Assembly: GCA_027489965.1 (NCBI GenBank)
Contig: JAIXZA010000173.1
Coordinates: 52,244-116,243 of the forward strand
DNA from: Verrucomicrobiaceae bacterium
GTDB taxonomy: Bacteria; Verrucomicrobiota; Verrucomicrobiia; Verrucomicrobiales; Verrucomicrobiaceae
Length of the DNA stretch: 64,000 bases
Reading direction: 5' to 3'
Within the stretch, counting starts at the first letter, position 1, and each line of letters opens with the position of its first letter. Shown here piece after piece: positions 18,269-27,965 of this stretch. The notes under the pieces were generated by a model, which did not search any database, was not told where the DNA came from, and saw only the letters and a list, made by a program, of their open reading frames with translations. Position numbers and translations under genes: made by a program.

Positions 18269-18324
18269 AATGACGAATGACGAAGCACCCAATGACGAAG
18301 TAATGACGAATTTCTAATGACGAA
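18269..18324 (+). repeat. Five copies of AATGACGAA in an intergenic region
   Basis: AATGACGAA occurs at 18269-18277, 18276-18284, 18291-18299, 18302-18310 and 18316-18324, just after the stop of the 1235-residue gene. Spacing is irregular (7-15 bases) and the first two overlap. It is non-coding and has no CRISPR-like spacer structure. Confidence 0.85.
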
Positions 18325-18342
18325 AATGGCGCGTTTATCAGC

Positions 18343-18369
18343 CTAGAGTGGTGATTCTAGCCACTTTAG
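18343..18369. terminator. Possible terminator hairpin between convergent genes
   Basis: CTAGAGTGG (18343-18351) pairs with CCACTTTAG (18361-18369) with one G-T pair and a 9-base loop. It lies between two convergent genes. There is no strong T-run after it, so its role as terminator is uncertain. Confidence 0.35.
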
Positions 18370-18412
18370 ACATTATTTCATCATTGAGCGGCTGTCTCTG
18401 TGGCGGCGCAGG

Positions 18413-19735
18413 TTACTTCGACTGCAACCCAGCCGTGTTTACAGCGATCACTCGGTACTCGTGTTTTTTGCCAGCTTCCGCCTTCTTGTCAGTAAAGGTC
18501 ATCTTCACCAGCGGATAGGCTGGCGTGTCACTGTATTGCAGGCCCTGGAAGATCGGGCGGCCAAAGGGATTGGCTGGCTTCTCGGGCACGGTGGCGATCT
18601 GCTGGCCATCACGCAGGATGATGAAGTGAGCGATGCCACCTTCCAGATCGGCAAAGGCTTTCCAGGTGAGTTCGTTGCCTTTGATTTGAAGGTGCACTGG
18701 TGCAGGTGGCGGCGTGCTATCTGTCACCGCGCTATCTTTCACATACTGCATCCAAGCCTTGGCCATGACTTCATTGGGCAACCATACAGCCTTGGTCTTG
18801 TCTCCAGAAAACTTCGCCGCAGGTGTGGCCTCACTGCCGAGCAATGGAGCAAGCCAGACGTCATCGAAGAACATGGGCCTGAGCGGAGCTCCGAGCTCTT
18901 TTGGAAGTCGGGCATTGAGGCAGGCATCTAGCCACGGGATGGCAAGGTAACGTTGATTGCCGCATTCGTGAGCCGTCAGAGGATCGACGGCGACGCCGAT
19001 GAGTCCGCCTTGAGCGCGCACAGCGGTGAAGAACGCTTCGTTTGCAGGCCAGACTCCAGCGAAGCGGCCATCCTTTACTGTGACACCTTCCTTCGTGCCT
19101 GGATTGCACATCATGGGGACACTAAGAGCGGCTTCAGGAATGGTGTGTATCTTGATGGTGGCTCGATCAGGGTTGGCTTCGAGTAAAGGCACGCCGGAGC
19201 GCAACCAGACCGCTGCGACGCGCTCAGGATGCAGCAGGGTCATGCCCCCCGCCCAATGTCCGCCACCGCTGTGGCCCCAGAGCGCCCATGGCACCTTCGA
19301 TAGTTCTGGATGACCGCATTGGGCACCGAGATCGACGAGGCATTTTTGAAACGCTGCATCAGAGCCATTGCGCGGATCACACCACATCTGGCATTCCGCT
19401 TTGTCTGGCTGTTCATAGGATGGGGACAGCAGTGCACAGCTATGCTTTGCCGCCAGCGCCTGCCAATGCAGATCATAGGCCCCTGTGAGCCCTGATTTGC
19501 AGGAGCCCTCACCGCAACCATGCTGATGCACGATCACGCCTCGAAGCGTCTTCACGTCATTGGGCACCCAGAGCGTGTAGTTCACCGGATAAATCAGCTC
19601 CCCCGGCTTTGTCGAGGCCTCATAGCGTACTCGGTAGTAGTCCGGTGCCTCCGCAGGCGGAAACACATCATAGGGAGCTTTTTGGGCGTGCAGGGCAGGG
19701 GAAAGGATCAGGAAAAGAAGGGCAATGGAACGCAT
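18413..19735 (-). CDS. Secreted alpha/beta hydrolase with C-terminal FN3-like domain
   Basis: A 440-residue protein with signal peptide MRSIALLFLILSPALHAQ. The alpha/beta hydrolase core shows an oxyanion region VIVHQHGCGEGSCKSG (about 67-82) and the nucleophile elbow G154-H-S156-G-G-G. A cluster of cysteines (74, 79, 100, 115, 119, 132, 140) suggests disulfides, in keeping with export. From about residue 340 a fibronectin III-like beta sandwich follows (LQIKGNELTWKAFADLEGG to YRVIAVNTAGLQSK). Probably an esterase or peptidase acting outside the cytoplasm; the substrate is unknown. Convergent with the cytochrome fusion; 129 bp separate its start from the divergent rapA-like gene. Confidence 0.8.
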   Translation of the reverse strand: MRSIALLFLILSPALHAQKAPYDVFPPAEAPDYYRVRYEASTKPGELIYPVNYTLWVPNDVKTLRGVIVHQHGCGEGSCKSGLTGAYDLHWQALAAKHSCALLSPSYEQPDKAECQMWCDPRNGSDAAFQKCLVDLGAQCGHPELSKVPWALWGHSGGGHWAGGMTLLHPERVAAVWLRSGVPLLEANPDRATIKIHTIPEAALSVPMMCNPGTKEGVTVKDGRFAGVWPANEAFFTAVRAQGGLIGVAVDPLTAHECGNQRYLAIPWLDACLNARLPKELGAPLRPMFFDDVWLAPLLGSEATPAAKFSGDKTKAVWLPNEVMAKAWMQYVKDSAVTDSTPPPAPVHLQIKGNELTWKAFADLEGGIAHFIILRDGQQIATVPEKPANPFGRPIFQGLQYSDTPAYPLVKMTFTDKKAEAGKKHEYRVIAVNTAGLQSK

Positions 19736-19864
19736 GGTTAGAGTAGGTAACGTGTTAGAAATAAGGTTTTATTCAGAGCTTCGCAGCAAGACGATTCCTC
19801 ACGGAAAGGAGCTTGCACAGAGCCCTGTCGCTTCTACCATCACTGCCCCCTTTTATACTCAACA

Positions 19865-22594
19865 ATGGAACAACCTCTCCCTGGACAACGCTGGGTCAGC
19901 GATAGCGAGCCTGAACTCGGACTCGGTGTCGTCATGAAGGCCGAATTTGGCCGACTTGAAATTTTCTTCCCCGCAGCTGGGGAGCACCGCCAATACGCCC
20001 TCAAATCCGCGCCTCTGCGCCGGGTGCATTTCATCGCTGGTGACTCGATCAAAACGCACGATGGCAAAACCCTGGACGTGGAAAGCGTGGAAGAGCGTAA
20101 AGGCATCCTCTTTTACTTGGGCGACGGACGTGAGGTCAGTGAGGCAGAGCTTTCAGATACGATCAGCTTCAGCAAGCCTGAAGATCGGCTCATGGCTGTG
20201 CAGATCGACGATCTGCGCACCTTTGATCTGCGGGTCGAGGCGCTGAAACGCCGTGCTGAGATCCGCCAATCGCCCGTGCGTGGCTTCATGGGGGGGCGTG
20301 TGGACTTGTTACCGCATCAAATGTACATTGCTAGCGAGGTCGCCAGCCGACTGGTTCCCCGCGTGTTGTTGGCCGATGAAGTGGGACTTGGTAAAACCAT
20401 CGAAGCCAGTCTGATCCTGCACCGCCTGCACCTCACTGGCCGTGCTGAGCGTGTTCTTGTGCTGGTTCCAGATGCCTTGGTGCATCAGTGGTTTGTGGAG
20501 CTGTATCGCCGCTTTCATCTGACCTTTTCCATTTATGACGAGGTCCGCTGCGATGTGTTGGAGACTGAGGAAGAGGGTGTGAATCCTTTTTTGGAAAGTC
20601 AGCTCGTCATTTGCAGCACCAGCTTTCTGGCCAACTCCAGTTCACGTGCCAAGCAGGCTCTTGAAGCAGGCTGGGATCTGCTTGTCGTCGATGAGGCTCA
20701 TCATCTGGAATGGAGCACCGCCGCAGCTAGTCCTGCCTATACCCTCGTCGAGACACTCACAGCTAAAATCCCAGGACTGCTCTTGCTCACTGCCACGCCG
20801 CAGCAGCTCGGCCCTGAGGGCCACTTTGCCCGACTCCGCCTGCTGGATGCCAATCGCTATGCGGATCTGGCTCAGTTCATGGCTGAGTCAGAGCACTATG
20901 AAGAAGTGGCCAGTGCCGTGAATCGCGTGCTTTCTGGCAAGACCCTCACCGCTGCTGACCAGAAGCTCTTTGCCAAAAAGTCACCCCATGTGCAGGATCA
21001 TCTCGCTGCGATGAAGGCCGGCACAGAAGGCGCTCGAGAGAAGCTTGTCATTGCTCTGCTCGATGAGTTTGGCACTGGGCGTGTCATGTTCCGCAATACC
21101 CGTGCTGCGCTGACTGGATTCCCTGAGCGTGAGGCTCTGCTAGCGCCGCTGAAGGCTGGAGATGATCCATTGGAAACCAAGGTCAAATGGCTGGCTACGC
21201 TGCTGAAAAAATTGGGCGAAGAAAAAGTCCTGCTCATTTGCCGCACTCGGAAGTTGGCTGAAGAAGTCCACGAGCGCTTGCTCCGTGAGGTTAATGTCAC
21301 AGCGACTCTTTTCCATGAAGGTTTAACGCTCATGCAGAGGGATCGCCAAGCGGCGTTCTTTGCGGATGAGGAAGGCGCGCGTATTCTTCTTTGTTCAGAG
21401 ATCGGCAGTGAAGGACGGAACTTCCAGTTCGCGCATCACCTCGTGCTTTTTGATCTGCCGCCTGATCCAGAACTATTGGAGCAGCGCATCGGACGTTTGG
21501 ACCGCATTGGCCAGACGACCACCATTCACATCCATGTGCCCTATGTGAAAGGCACGGATGAGGAGGTGCTGGCCCGCTGGTATCATGACGGCCTGAATGC
21601 GATCGAAAAAAACCTGCACGGTGCCACCGAGATTGCGGAAGGCTTGAAGGATTCGCTGACTCCGCTATTGGAGAAATATGAGGCCAAAAAGCTCACTGCT
21701 TTTCTCAAGAAAACACAGGAACTGCGCAAACAAGTCACGGAAAAACTTGAGCGTGGCCATGACCGCTTGCTGGAGCTGAATTCCTGCAAACCTGAACGTG
21801 CCGAAGCCGTCATCCAGGCCATCCGCACTCAAGAGTCTGATGTCGATTTTGAAGAGTTCTTTATTAAGCTTGTCGATCACTTCGGCCTGCATGTCGAGGA
21901 GCATGGGAATCGAAGTTATGTACTCATGCCGGCCCATCTGACCACGGATAAATTCCCCGCACTGCCAGACGAGGGCTTGTTGGCCACCTTTGACCGTACT
22001 CGCGCGCTATCGCGTGAAAACATGGCTTTCCTCACCGCTGATCATCCCATGGTGCGCGGTGCGCTGGATCTGATGTTAGGCAGTGAGAGTGGCAATAGCA
22101 GCTTTGGCATGTGGCGTGGCGCAGGCAGTGAAGGCCTTCTTTTAGAGACGCATTTTGTCGTCGAATGCATCGCTCCAGCAGCTCTCCATGTGGATCGCTT
22201 CCTTACTGCGGCACCTTTGAGGATCGTCGTCGATCACGCCAATAAAGACCGCCGTGAAGACGCCGCCTTTGCAGCAGCCAAGATTGAAAAAGGCAACCCT
22301 GTGAAGCTGCTGGAAAAGCCTGCCGTGAAGCGCAAGCTCTTCCCCGACATGATGTCCGCCTCGCGCAAGCTAGCGGAAGCTTCCATGCAGCAGCTCATCG
22401 CCAGCGCGACTGAGGAGATGCGCCAGCAACTGCAAAGTGAGATCAACCGTCTGGAAGACCTGCGCCAGCTCAATGACCACGTTCGCCCTGAAGAGATCGA
22501 AGGCATGAAGTCCCAAATGACCGCCCTTGAAGAAGCCCTCAGCAGTTCTCGCCTACGCTTGGATTCTCTACGGCTCGTGCTTCAGGTGGCGTGA
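19865..22594 (+). CDS. RapA/HepA-like SNF2 ATPase
   Basis: A 909-residue Swi2/Snf2 ATPase. The first 110 residues fit the Tudor-like N-terminal module of RapA (PGQRWVSDSEPELGLGVV). Helicase motifs: I LLADEVGLGKTIEAS (GLGKT 174-178), II DEAHH (276-280), III LLLLTATPQQL, V EIGSEGRNFQFAHHLVLFD, VI EQRIGRLDRIGQ. The C-terminal third has the RapA-type region, ending in a coiled-coil helix. E. coli RapA recycles RNA polymerase stalled after termination; I infer a similar role. It is 79 bp upstream of folD. Confidence 0.9.
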   Translation: MEQPLPGQRWVSDSEPELGLGVVMKAEFGRLEIFFPAAGEHRQYALKSAPLRRVHFIAGDSIKTHDGKTLDVESVEERKGILFYLGDGREVSEAELSDTISFSKPEDRLMAVQIDDLRTFDLRVEALKRRAEIRQSPVRGFMGGRVDLLPHQMYIASEVASRLVPRVLLADEVGLGKTIEASLILHRLHLTGRAERVLVLVPDALVHQWFVELYRRFHLTFSIYDEVRCDVLETEEEGVNPFLESQLVICSTSFLANSSSRAKQALEAGWDLLVVDEAHHLEWSTAAASPAYTLVETLTAKIPGLLLLTATPQQLGPEGHFARLRLLDANRYADLAQFMAESEHYEEVASAVNRVLSGKTLTAADQKLFAKKSPHVQDHLAAMKAGTEGAREKLVIALLDEFGTGRVMFRNTRAALTGFPEREALLAPLKAGDDPLETKVKWLATLLKKLGEEKVLLICRTRKLAEEVHERLLREVNVTATLFHEGLTLMQRDRQAAFFADEEGARILLCSEIGSEGRNFQFAHHLVLFDLPPDPELLEQRIGRLDRIGQTTTIHIHVPYVKGTDEEVLARWYHDGLNAIEKNLHGATEIAEGLKDSLTPLLEKYEAKKLTAFLKKTQELRKQVTEKLERGHDRLLELNSCKPERAEAVIQAIRTQESDVDFEEFFIKLVDHFGLHVEEHGNRSYVLMPAHLTTDKFPALPDEGLLATFDRTRALSRENMAFLTADHPMVRGALDLMLGSESGNSSFGMWRGAGSEGLLLETHFVVECIAPAALHVDRFLTAAPLRIVVDHANKDRREDAAFAAAKIEKGNPVKLLEKPAVKRKLFPDMMSASRKLAEASMQQLIASATEEMRQQLQSEINRLEDLRQLNDHVRPEEIEGMKSQMTALEEALSSSRLRLDSLRLVLQVA

Positions 22595-22672
22595 AGTCAC
22601 TCTCTTATTGATTTCGGCTTTCCCTTTGTCCTGCTTTTGTGCCATCGGTGAAGTTGTAACCTTATTCTCATT

Positions 22673-23545
22673 ATGCAGATCATTTCCGGAACCGTTGTCG
22701 CTGAAAAAGTCCTTGAAGAATGTCGTCGTGACATCGCTGCTCTGGCGGCGGTGGGTAAGAAACCTGGGCTTGCGGTGGTCCTGGTCGGAGATGATCCGGC
22801 TTCTCGGGCCTATGTGCGGTCAAAGGATAAAAAGTGTCGTGATTTAGGTCTGCATTCGGTAAAGCTGGAACTGCCAGTGACAACGACACAGGCGGAGTTG
22901 CTGGCGCATGTGGAGGCTCTCAATCAAGATCCAGCGATTCATGGCATCCTGGTGCAGAGCCCGCCTCCGCCGCACATTGATGAGGCAGCCATTGTCCGGG
23001 CCATTGATCCAGCAAAGGATGTGGACGGTTTTCACCCAGTCAATGTGGCGAAGCTGGCGCTGGAAGATCCGACAGGTTTCGTGCCATGCACGCCTTTGGG
23101 TTGTCAGCGTCTTTTGATCGAGGCTGGAATCGAGACGAAAGGAGCCAATGCCGTGGTCGTGGGCCGCAGCATGATCGTGGGTAAGCCGATGGCACTTTTA
23201 CTCATGGCCAAAGGTCCCGGCGGTGACGCAACGGTGACGGTGGCCCATTCCCGTACGCGTGATCTGCCAGCGATTACGCGGCAGGCTGACATCATCATTG
23301 CGGCGATTGGACGTCCGCATTTTATCACGGCTGAGCATGTCAAAGAAGGGGCCGTTGTGATCGATGTCGGCATAAATCGGGTCGAGGCACCTGGCTCGGA
23401 GAAAGGTTATAAGTTGGTCGGTGATGTGGCCTACGATGAGGTGGCACCGAAATGCCGCGCTATCACACCTGTGCCTGGTGGTGTGGGTCCGATGACGATT
23501 GCCATGCTCATGGCCAACACGATCAAAGCCTGCCAGCAGGCCTGA
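22673..23545 (+). CDS. folD: Bifunctional methylene-THF dehydrogenase / methenyl-THF cyclohydrolase
   Basis: A 290-residue cytoplasmic enzyme interconverting 5,10-methylene-, methenyl- and 10-formyl-tetrahydrofolate. Signature AYVRSKDKKC carries the catalytic Lys51; GILVQSPPPPH replaces the more usual VQLPLP; DVDGFHPVN, PCTPLGCQRLL, VVVGRSMIVGKPMALLL (NADP site) and the closing PVPGGVGPMTIAMLM are all present. Normal family length. Six bp before the YkgJ-type gene, so these two are likely translated from one mRNA. With gcvP 1 kb away it belongs to one-carbon metabolism. Confidence 0.96.
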   Translation: MQIISGTVVAEKVLEECRRDIAALAAVGKKPGLAVVLVGDDPASRAYVRSKDKKCRDLGLHSVKLELPVTTTQAELLAHVEALNQDPAIHGILVQSPPPPHIDEAAIVRAIDPAKDVDGFHPVNVAKLALEDPTGFVPCTPLGCQRLLIEAGIETKGANAVVVGRSMIVGKPMALLLMAKGPGGDATVTVAHSRTRDLPAITRQADIIIAAIGRPHFITAEHVKEGAVVIDVGINRVEAPGSEKGYKLVGDVAYDEVAPKCRAITPVPGGVGPMTIAMLMANTIKACQQA

Positions 23546-23551
23546 TGTAGC

Positions 23552-24034
23552 ATGGATGCCGACGCTGCTTCCCGACTCTGCACGGCCTGCGGGCTCTGTT
23601 GCAGCGGGGTTTTGTTTGAGATTGTGAAACTCCAGCCAGAGGACCCGATCCGCGATCTGGAAAAGCTGGGCATGCAGATCAATCGGAAGAAGACAGAGCC
23701 TTATTTTAAGCAGCCCTGCCGTTTTTTAAACGACTGCACCTGCACGATTTATCAGTATCGACCGACCCGCTGCCGCCGATTTGAGTGTTTTCAGCTGAAG
23801 TTGCTAGCAGCTGGAGAGATCGATGAAACCGAGGCCCAATCCAAGATCGACGAGGCGCGCCGCCAGGTAGCCGTAATCCAGTCACGGCTAGAAGAAGCGG
23901 GTGATACCCAAACTGAGGATTCTCTCACCGAGCGTGTCGAAAGAACTCTCAGTCGTCTGCCTGATGACGCCATGAAGAAGGAGATGCAGGCGCTGAAGAT
24001 CTATCTCGGGCGGCACTTCCGCACTTTGACCTGA
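23552..24034 (+). CDS. YkgJ-family cysteine-cluster (metal-binding) protein
   Basis: A 160-residue cytoplasmic protein with the cysteine pattern of the YkgJ/UPF0153 family: CTACGLCCSG near the N-terminus, then PCRFLNDCTCTIYQYRPTRCRRFECF. These cysteines probably bind Zn or an Fe-S centre; no member has a firmly assigned biochemical role that I can name. The last 60 residues are a charged helix (EARRQVAVIQSRLEEAG). Starts 6 bp after folD. Confidence 0.85.
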   Translation: MDADAASRLCTACGLCCSGVLFEIVKLQPEDPIRDLEKLGMQINRKKTEPYFKQPCRFLNDCTCTIYQYRPTRCRRFECFQLKLLAAGEIDETEAQSKIDEARRQVAVIQSRLEEAGDTQTEDSLTERVERTLSRLPDDAMKKEMQALKIYLGRHFRTLT

Positions 24035-24076
24035 TCTACCCATTGCGAATCACCGTGGAAACGCCATGCTCTGGCT

Positions 24077-24388
24077 ATGAAAACGAGGATGTTTGAGTTT
24101 CGTCTGCCTCAGACGCAGGGATTGCCTAGAGTCTTGGTCCTCGGACTGCTGCTTGTCTTGGCTGTCGCTGTGATCTCCTTGGTGATCATGGTGGGGGTGG
24201 CGGTGGCGGTTGTGGGTCTATCTGTTTCTGCCGCCGCAGCTCTCTGGTATGCGGTGCGTCGTGGCCTGAATTTAGCGGAGTCCAAGCCTCTGCAAAAACC
24301 TGTCGAAACGCCTGCCGAATGGTCATCAGGTCAGGTCCACGATGTCGAAGTGGAAGTCTTACCCATCGAAGAATTACGCAGACATTAA
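24077..24388 (+). CDS. Small membrane protein of unknown function
   Basis: A 103-residue protein. After about 17 residues two hydrophobic stretches follow (VLVLGLLLVLAVAVISLVIM and VGVAVAVVGLSVSAAAALWY, about residues 19-59), which could form a helical hairpin, then a hydrophilic C-terminal tail of about 40 residues (ESKPLQKPVETPAEW...). I do not recognise a family. It sits 42 bp after the YkgJ-type gene and 72 bp before gcvP. Confidence 0.65.
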   Translation: MKTRMFEFRLPQTQGLPRVLVLGLLLVLAVAVISLVIMVGVAVAVVGLSVSAAAALWYAVRRGLNLAESKPLQKPVETPAEWSSGQVHDVEVEVLPIEELRRH

Positions 24389-24460
24389 GCATTAAAGGGC
24401 GGGTTAGTTTGACCTCTGTCTTGCACCCTGAGCTTGGCTCGTTTTGATGGAGTTTCCCCC

Positions 24461-27295
24461 ATGCCTATTGCCCCTGCTTTTGCTCCTCGTCATATCGGTC
24501 CTTCGGTGTCAGAAACGTCAGCCATGCTCAAGTCGCTTGGTCTTTCCAGTCTGGAGGAGTTGGCAGATCAGGTGGTGCCAGAAGAGATTCGTCTGCGTGG
24601 CGATCTAAGTTTGCCTGAACCACTGACTGAGGAACAGGCCCTGAAGAGGCTGCGGCAGCTGATGGATCGGAATAAGGTACTGCGCTCCTTCATCGGTCTA
24701 GGGTATCATGACACCTTCACACCACCCGTGATTCAGCGGAATATTCTGGAAAATCCAGGTTGGTATACAGCCTACACGCCGTATCAGCCAGAGATCAGTC
24801 AGGGACGACTTGAGGCGCTGATCAATTTCCAAACCATGATCTGTGAACTCACAGGCCTGGATGTTTCTAATGCTTCGCTTTTGGATGAAGGCAGCGCTTG
24901 TGCGGAAGCTCTCACGTTGGCTGCCGCACAGGTTAGTGGCGCACGGCGAGTGTTTGTTTCCCATCAATGTCATCCGCAGACCATTGCGGTGGTGAAAACT
25001 CGGTTGCAGGCCCTGAGACTCACAGTCGTCGTCGGTGATACGCTAGGCTGGCAAAAGCAGGCGGGAGCTGATGGTTACGCAGCGGTTCTGGTTCAGTATC
25101 CCGATACTCTGGGCGTGATCCATGACTACTCAGAGCTGGCCAAGGAGGTGCATGCAGCGGGCGCGCTGCTCGTCGTTGCCGCGGATCTTCTGGCACTGAC
25201 TTTACTGAAAGCGCCGGGCGAGTTTGGTGCTGACATTTGTGTCGGTAATAGTCAGCGCTTTGGTGTACCATTTGGCTTTGGTGGGCCCCACGCTGCTTTC
25301 ATGGCAGTTAAAGATTCGCTAAAAAGACGGATGCCCGGACGCCTGATCGGTGTCTCCAAGGATGCTGAGGGAAATCCCGCCTACAGGCTGTCTTTGCAGA
25401 CACGTGAACAGCATATCCGCCGGGAAAAAGCCACCAGCAACATTTGCACGGCTCAGGTGCTGCTTGCCGTCATGGCCAGCATGTATGCCGTTTATCATGG
25501 CCCTGAAGGACTGAAAAAAATGGCGCTGCGAGTACATGGGGCTGCGGTTTGGCTAGCACGGGAGGTCATCTGGGCCGGGTTGGATGTGGCCAGTGATGAC
25601 TTCTTTGATACCCTCACGGTGACTGTTCATAATGCTGATGATGTGATTCGGTCGGCACTGCTCTTTGGGATTAATCTCCGGCGTGTCGATGATACGCATG
25701 TCGGGATCGCTTTGGATGAACGCATCACCCATGAAGAATTGCTAAATTTGACCGCTGCCCTCGGAATCAAAAAAGCCCGCTATGTCCCTGATTTAGATGA
25801 AGAGGTCGAGCCGCATTTCTCTGGCTCGTATCAGCGTGAATCCGCCTTTCTGACGCATCCGGTTTTTAATCGGTATCACTCCGAGACTGAGATGATGCGC
25901 TACCTGCATCGTTTGGAGGCCAAAGACATCGCCCTGAATCGCAGCATGATCCCGCTAGGCTCTTGTACGATGAAGCTGAACGCAGCTGCTGAAATGATGC
26001 CTCTGAGCTGGCCTGAAGTGAATGCTATCCACCCCTTTGCCCCAGCGGATCAGACGGAAGGTTACCGCGCCATGTTTGCTGAGCTGGAAACATGGCTGGC
26101 AGAATGCACCGGGTTTGACGCCGTCTCCCTTCAGCCAAATGCAGGCTCCCAAGGCGAATATGCAGGGCTGCTAGCGATCAAACGCTTTCATGAAGCTCGC
26201 GGTGAAGGTGACCGGAATGTCTGTCTGATCCCGACCAGCGCGCACGGCACCAATCCTGCCAGTGCGGTCATGTGTGCTTTTCAAGTCGTGGCCGTGGCCT
26301 GTGATGATGAGGGCAATATCTCTGTCGCCGACCTAAAGTCCAAGCTTGAGGCCCATGCCGGTAAAGTCGCAGCTCTCATGGTTACCTATCCGTCCACGCA
26401 TGGTGTCTTTGAAGAAAGCATCAGTGAAATCTGCCAGCTCGTGCATGAACATGGCGGACAGGTTTATATGGATGGTGCCAATATGAACGCCCAAGTGGGG
26501 CTTACATCCCCCGGTAAAATCGGCGCGGATGTGTGCCATTTGAACCTGCATAAAACCTTCTGTATCCCCCACGGCGGTGGTGGTCCAGGCGTCGGTCCCA
26601 TCGGAGTCGTCGCGCATTTGAAGCCCTATCTGCCCGGTCATATTACGTGGGCAGGAAAGGCCGAGGGAGCCGTCTGTTCCGCGCCTTGGGGTAGTGCTAG
26701 CATTTGTACCATTTCCTGGATGTATGTGGCGATGATGGGATCCCAGCTTACTCAGGCTACGAAGATCGCCATTCTCGGCGCTAACTACATCGCCAAAAAG
26801 CTTGAGCCCTGCTTCCCAACCCTCTACAAAGGCAAGAAGGGCTTCGTCGCGCACGAGTGCATTCTCGACTTCCGTCATTTCCACCACATCACAGTCGAGG
26901 ACGTGGCCAAGCGTCTCATGGACTTTGGTTTTCATGCCCCGACCATGAGCTGGCCCGTCGCTGGCACACTCATGATCGAGCCCACGGAAAGTGAAAGCCA
27001 GGCAGAAATGGATCGCTTTTGTGAAGCCATGATCTGTATCCACCAGGAGATTCTAGGTGTCGAAAGCGGAATCTTCCACGCTACGGATAACACTCTCAAG
27101 CGTGCCCCGCACACTGCCACCTTTGTGACGAAGTCCGAGTGGTCCCACACTTACACCCGCGAAGTCGCCGCTTATCCGTTGAATTGGGTTCGCGATTCTA
27201 AATACTGGCCACCAGTCGCACGTGTGGACAACGTCTATGGCGACCGTAATTTGATATGCTCCTGCATCAGTGTGGAAGATGCCGCTCAGGGGTAA
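24461..27295 (+). CDS. gcvP: Glycine dehydrogenase (decarboxylating), P protein of glycine cleavage
   Basis: A 944-residue full-length (alpha2-type) P protein that decarboxylates glycine with PLP and passes the aminomethyl group to lipoyl-GcvH. N-terminal APRHIGPS, FIGLGYHDTFTPPVI, YQPEISQGRLEALINFQTM; PLP-lysine K698 in HLNLHKTFCIPHGGGGPG; C-terminal YPLNWVRDSKYWPPVARVDN and YGDRNLICSC. The ATG at 24461 matches the usual start; a TTG at 24434 would add nine residues. gcvT and gcvH are not adjacent, and I see no glycine riboswitch in front of it. Confidence 0.95.
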   Translation: MPIAPAFAPRHIGPSVSETSAMLKSLGLSSLEELADQVVPEEIRLRGDLSLPEPLTEEQALKRLRQLMDRNKVLRSFIGLGYHDTFTPPVIQRNILENPGWYTAYTPYQPEISQGRLEALINFQTMICELTGLDVSNASLLDEGSACAEALTLAAAQVSGARRVFVSHQCHPQTIAVVKTRLQALRLTVVVGDTLGWQKQAGADGYAAVLVQYPDTLGVIHDYSELAKEVHAAGALLVVAADLLALTLLKAPGEFGADICVGNSQRFGVPFGFGGPHAAFMAVKDSLKRRMPGRLIGVSKDAEGNPAYRLSLQTREQHIRREKATSNICTAQVLLAVMASMYAVYHGPEGLKKMALRVHGAAVWLAREVIWAGLDVASDDFFDTLTVTVHNADDVIRSALLFGINLRRVDDTHVGIALDERITHEELLNLTAALGIKKARYVPDLDEEVEPHFSGSYQRESAFLTHPVFNRYHSETEMMRYLHRLEAKDIALNRSMIPLGSCTMKLNAAAEMMPLSWPEVNAIHPFAPADQTEGYRAMFAELETWLAECTGFDAVSLQPNAGSQGEYAGLLAIKRFHEARGEGDRNVCLIPTSAHGTNPASAVMCAFQVVAVACDDEGNISVADLKSKLEAHAGKVAALMVTYPSTHGVFEESISEICQLVHEHGGQVYMDGANMNAQVGLTSPGKIGADVCHLNLHKTFCIPHGGGGPGVGPIGVVAHLKPYLPGHITWAGKAEGAVCSAPWGSASICTISWMYVAMMGSQLTQATKIAILGANYIAKKLEPCFPTLYKGKKGFVAHECILDFRHFHHITVEDVAKRLMDFGFHAPTMSWPVAGTLMIEPTESESQAEMDRFCEAMICIHQEILGVESGIFHATDNTLKRAPHTATFVTKSEWSHTYTREVAAYPLNWVRDSKYWPPVARVDNVYGDRNLICSCISVEDAAQG

Positions 27296-27337
27296 CCGTT
27301 TGAAGGACTACCCCAAACAATCCAGGATTAAGCTCGG

Positions 27338-27874
27338 TTAGTGTTTAGCAGTTCCCTGCGCTGCCGGAGCTCCACCGCCGGTGTTGGATGGCGCGTATTT
27401 GGCAACGAGGAAGGCTCCGCCGACAGCGAGCAGACAGCCAGCAATGAAGGGCAGGGGAAGAGCCTTGAGTCCGCCCTCTGGGGGATGAATGATCATGGCG
27501 GTGATCGTGTTGATGACTGGAGCACCCGCAAACACGATTGGCATGACAGCGGCAGCGGCTGCACCTTTATAAATCGGAGCTGCAGCGCCAAGGGCAAGAA
27601 CAAGGGTTAATGCACCAAGGGCGCCCGCTGTTCCGGCGATCAGGCTCCAGGAGATGCCTGTGTTACTGAAAGTTAGGTTAGAGCCACGAGCCTTTAGTAC
27701 TAGGGCTGAGACAACTCCGATCAAGGCGTAGGCGATGCAGACAAAAAGGAAAGCTTTAAGACCTGCGTGCGGAGTCTCTGTGCCCATGGGCATGAAACCG
27801 CGGCCTTTGTGAAGAAGAACGCCATAAACGCCCCAGGAGAGCACGGTGAGAAGGGCAAAGGTAAGCCAGGTCAT
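27338..27874 (-). CDS. Multi-pass membrane protein, possible transporter-like fold
   Basis: A 178-residue protein with five hydrophobic segments: TWLTFALLTVLSWGVYGVLL, AFLFVCIAYALIGVVSALVL, ISWSLIAGTAGALGALTLVL, AAAAAVMPIVFAGAPVINTI and LPFIAGCLLAVGGAFLVAKY. The arrangement resembles half of a drug/metabolite-transporter (EamA) protein, but it is short for that superfamily and I cannot name a substrate. ATG at 27874 is preferred; an in-frame GTG at 27901 would add nine polar residues. Convergent with gcvP. Confidence 0.7.
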   Translation of the reverse strand: MTWLTFALLTVLSWGVYGVLLHKGRGFMPMGTETPHAGLKAFLFVCIAYALIGVVSALVLKARGSNLTFSNTGISWSLIAGTAGALGALTLVLALGAAAPIYKGAAAAAVMPIVFAGAPVINTITAMIIHPPEGGLKALPLPFIAGCLLAVGGAFLVAKYAPSNTGGGAPAAQGTAKH

Positions 27875-27965
27875 GTTGGATTTGGTATGTGGAGGATTCA
27901 CGTTGGTAAAGGAAAACGTCGGAGGTCGTTGATTTGGTCAGTTAAAATCAGTGGCCTACGTTTTT

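Noticed and set aside
18269..18324. CRISPR array
   Set aside because: The unit is only nine bases, spacings are 7-15 bases and two copies overlap; no spacers of normal length and no cas genes.
24389..24460. Glycine riboswitch before gcvP
   Set aside because: Only 72 bases separate gcvP from the previous gene, and I found no paired aptamer stems or terminator in them.
27289..27314. Terminator after gcvP (GGGGTA/TACCCC)
   Set aside because: The stem includes the stop codon region, has a 14-base loop and no T-run; too weak to list.
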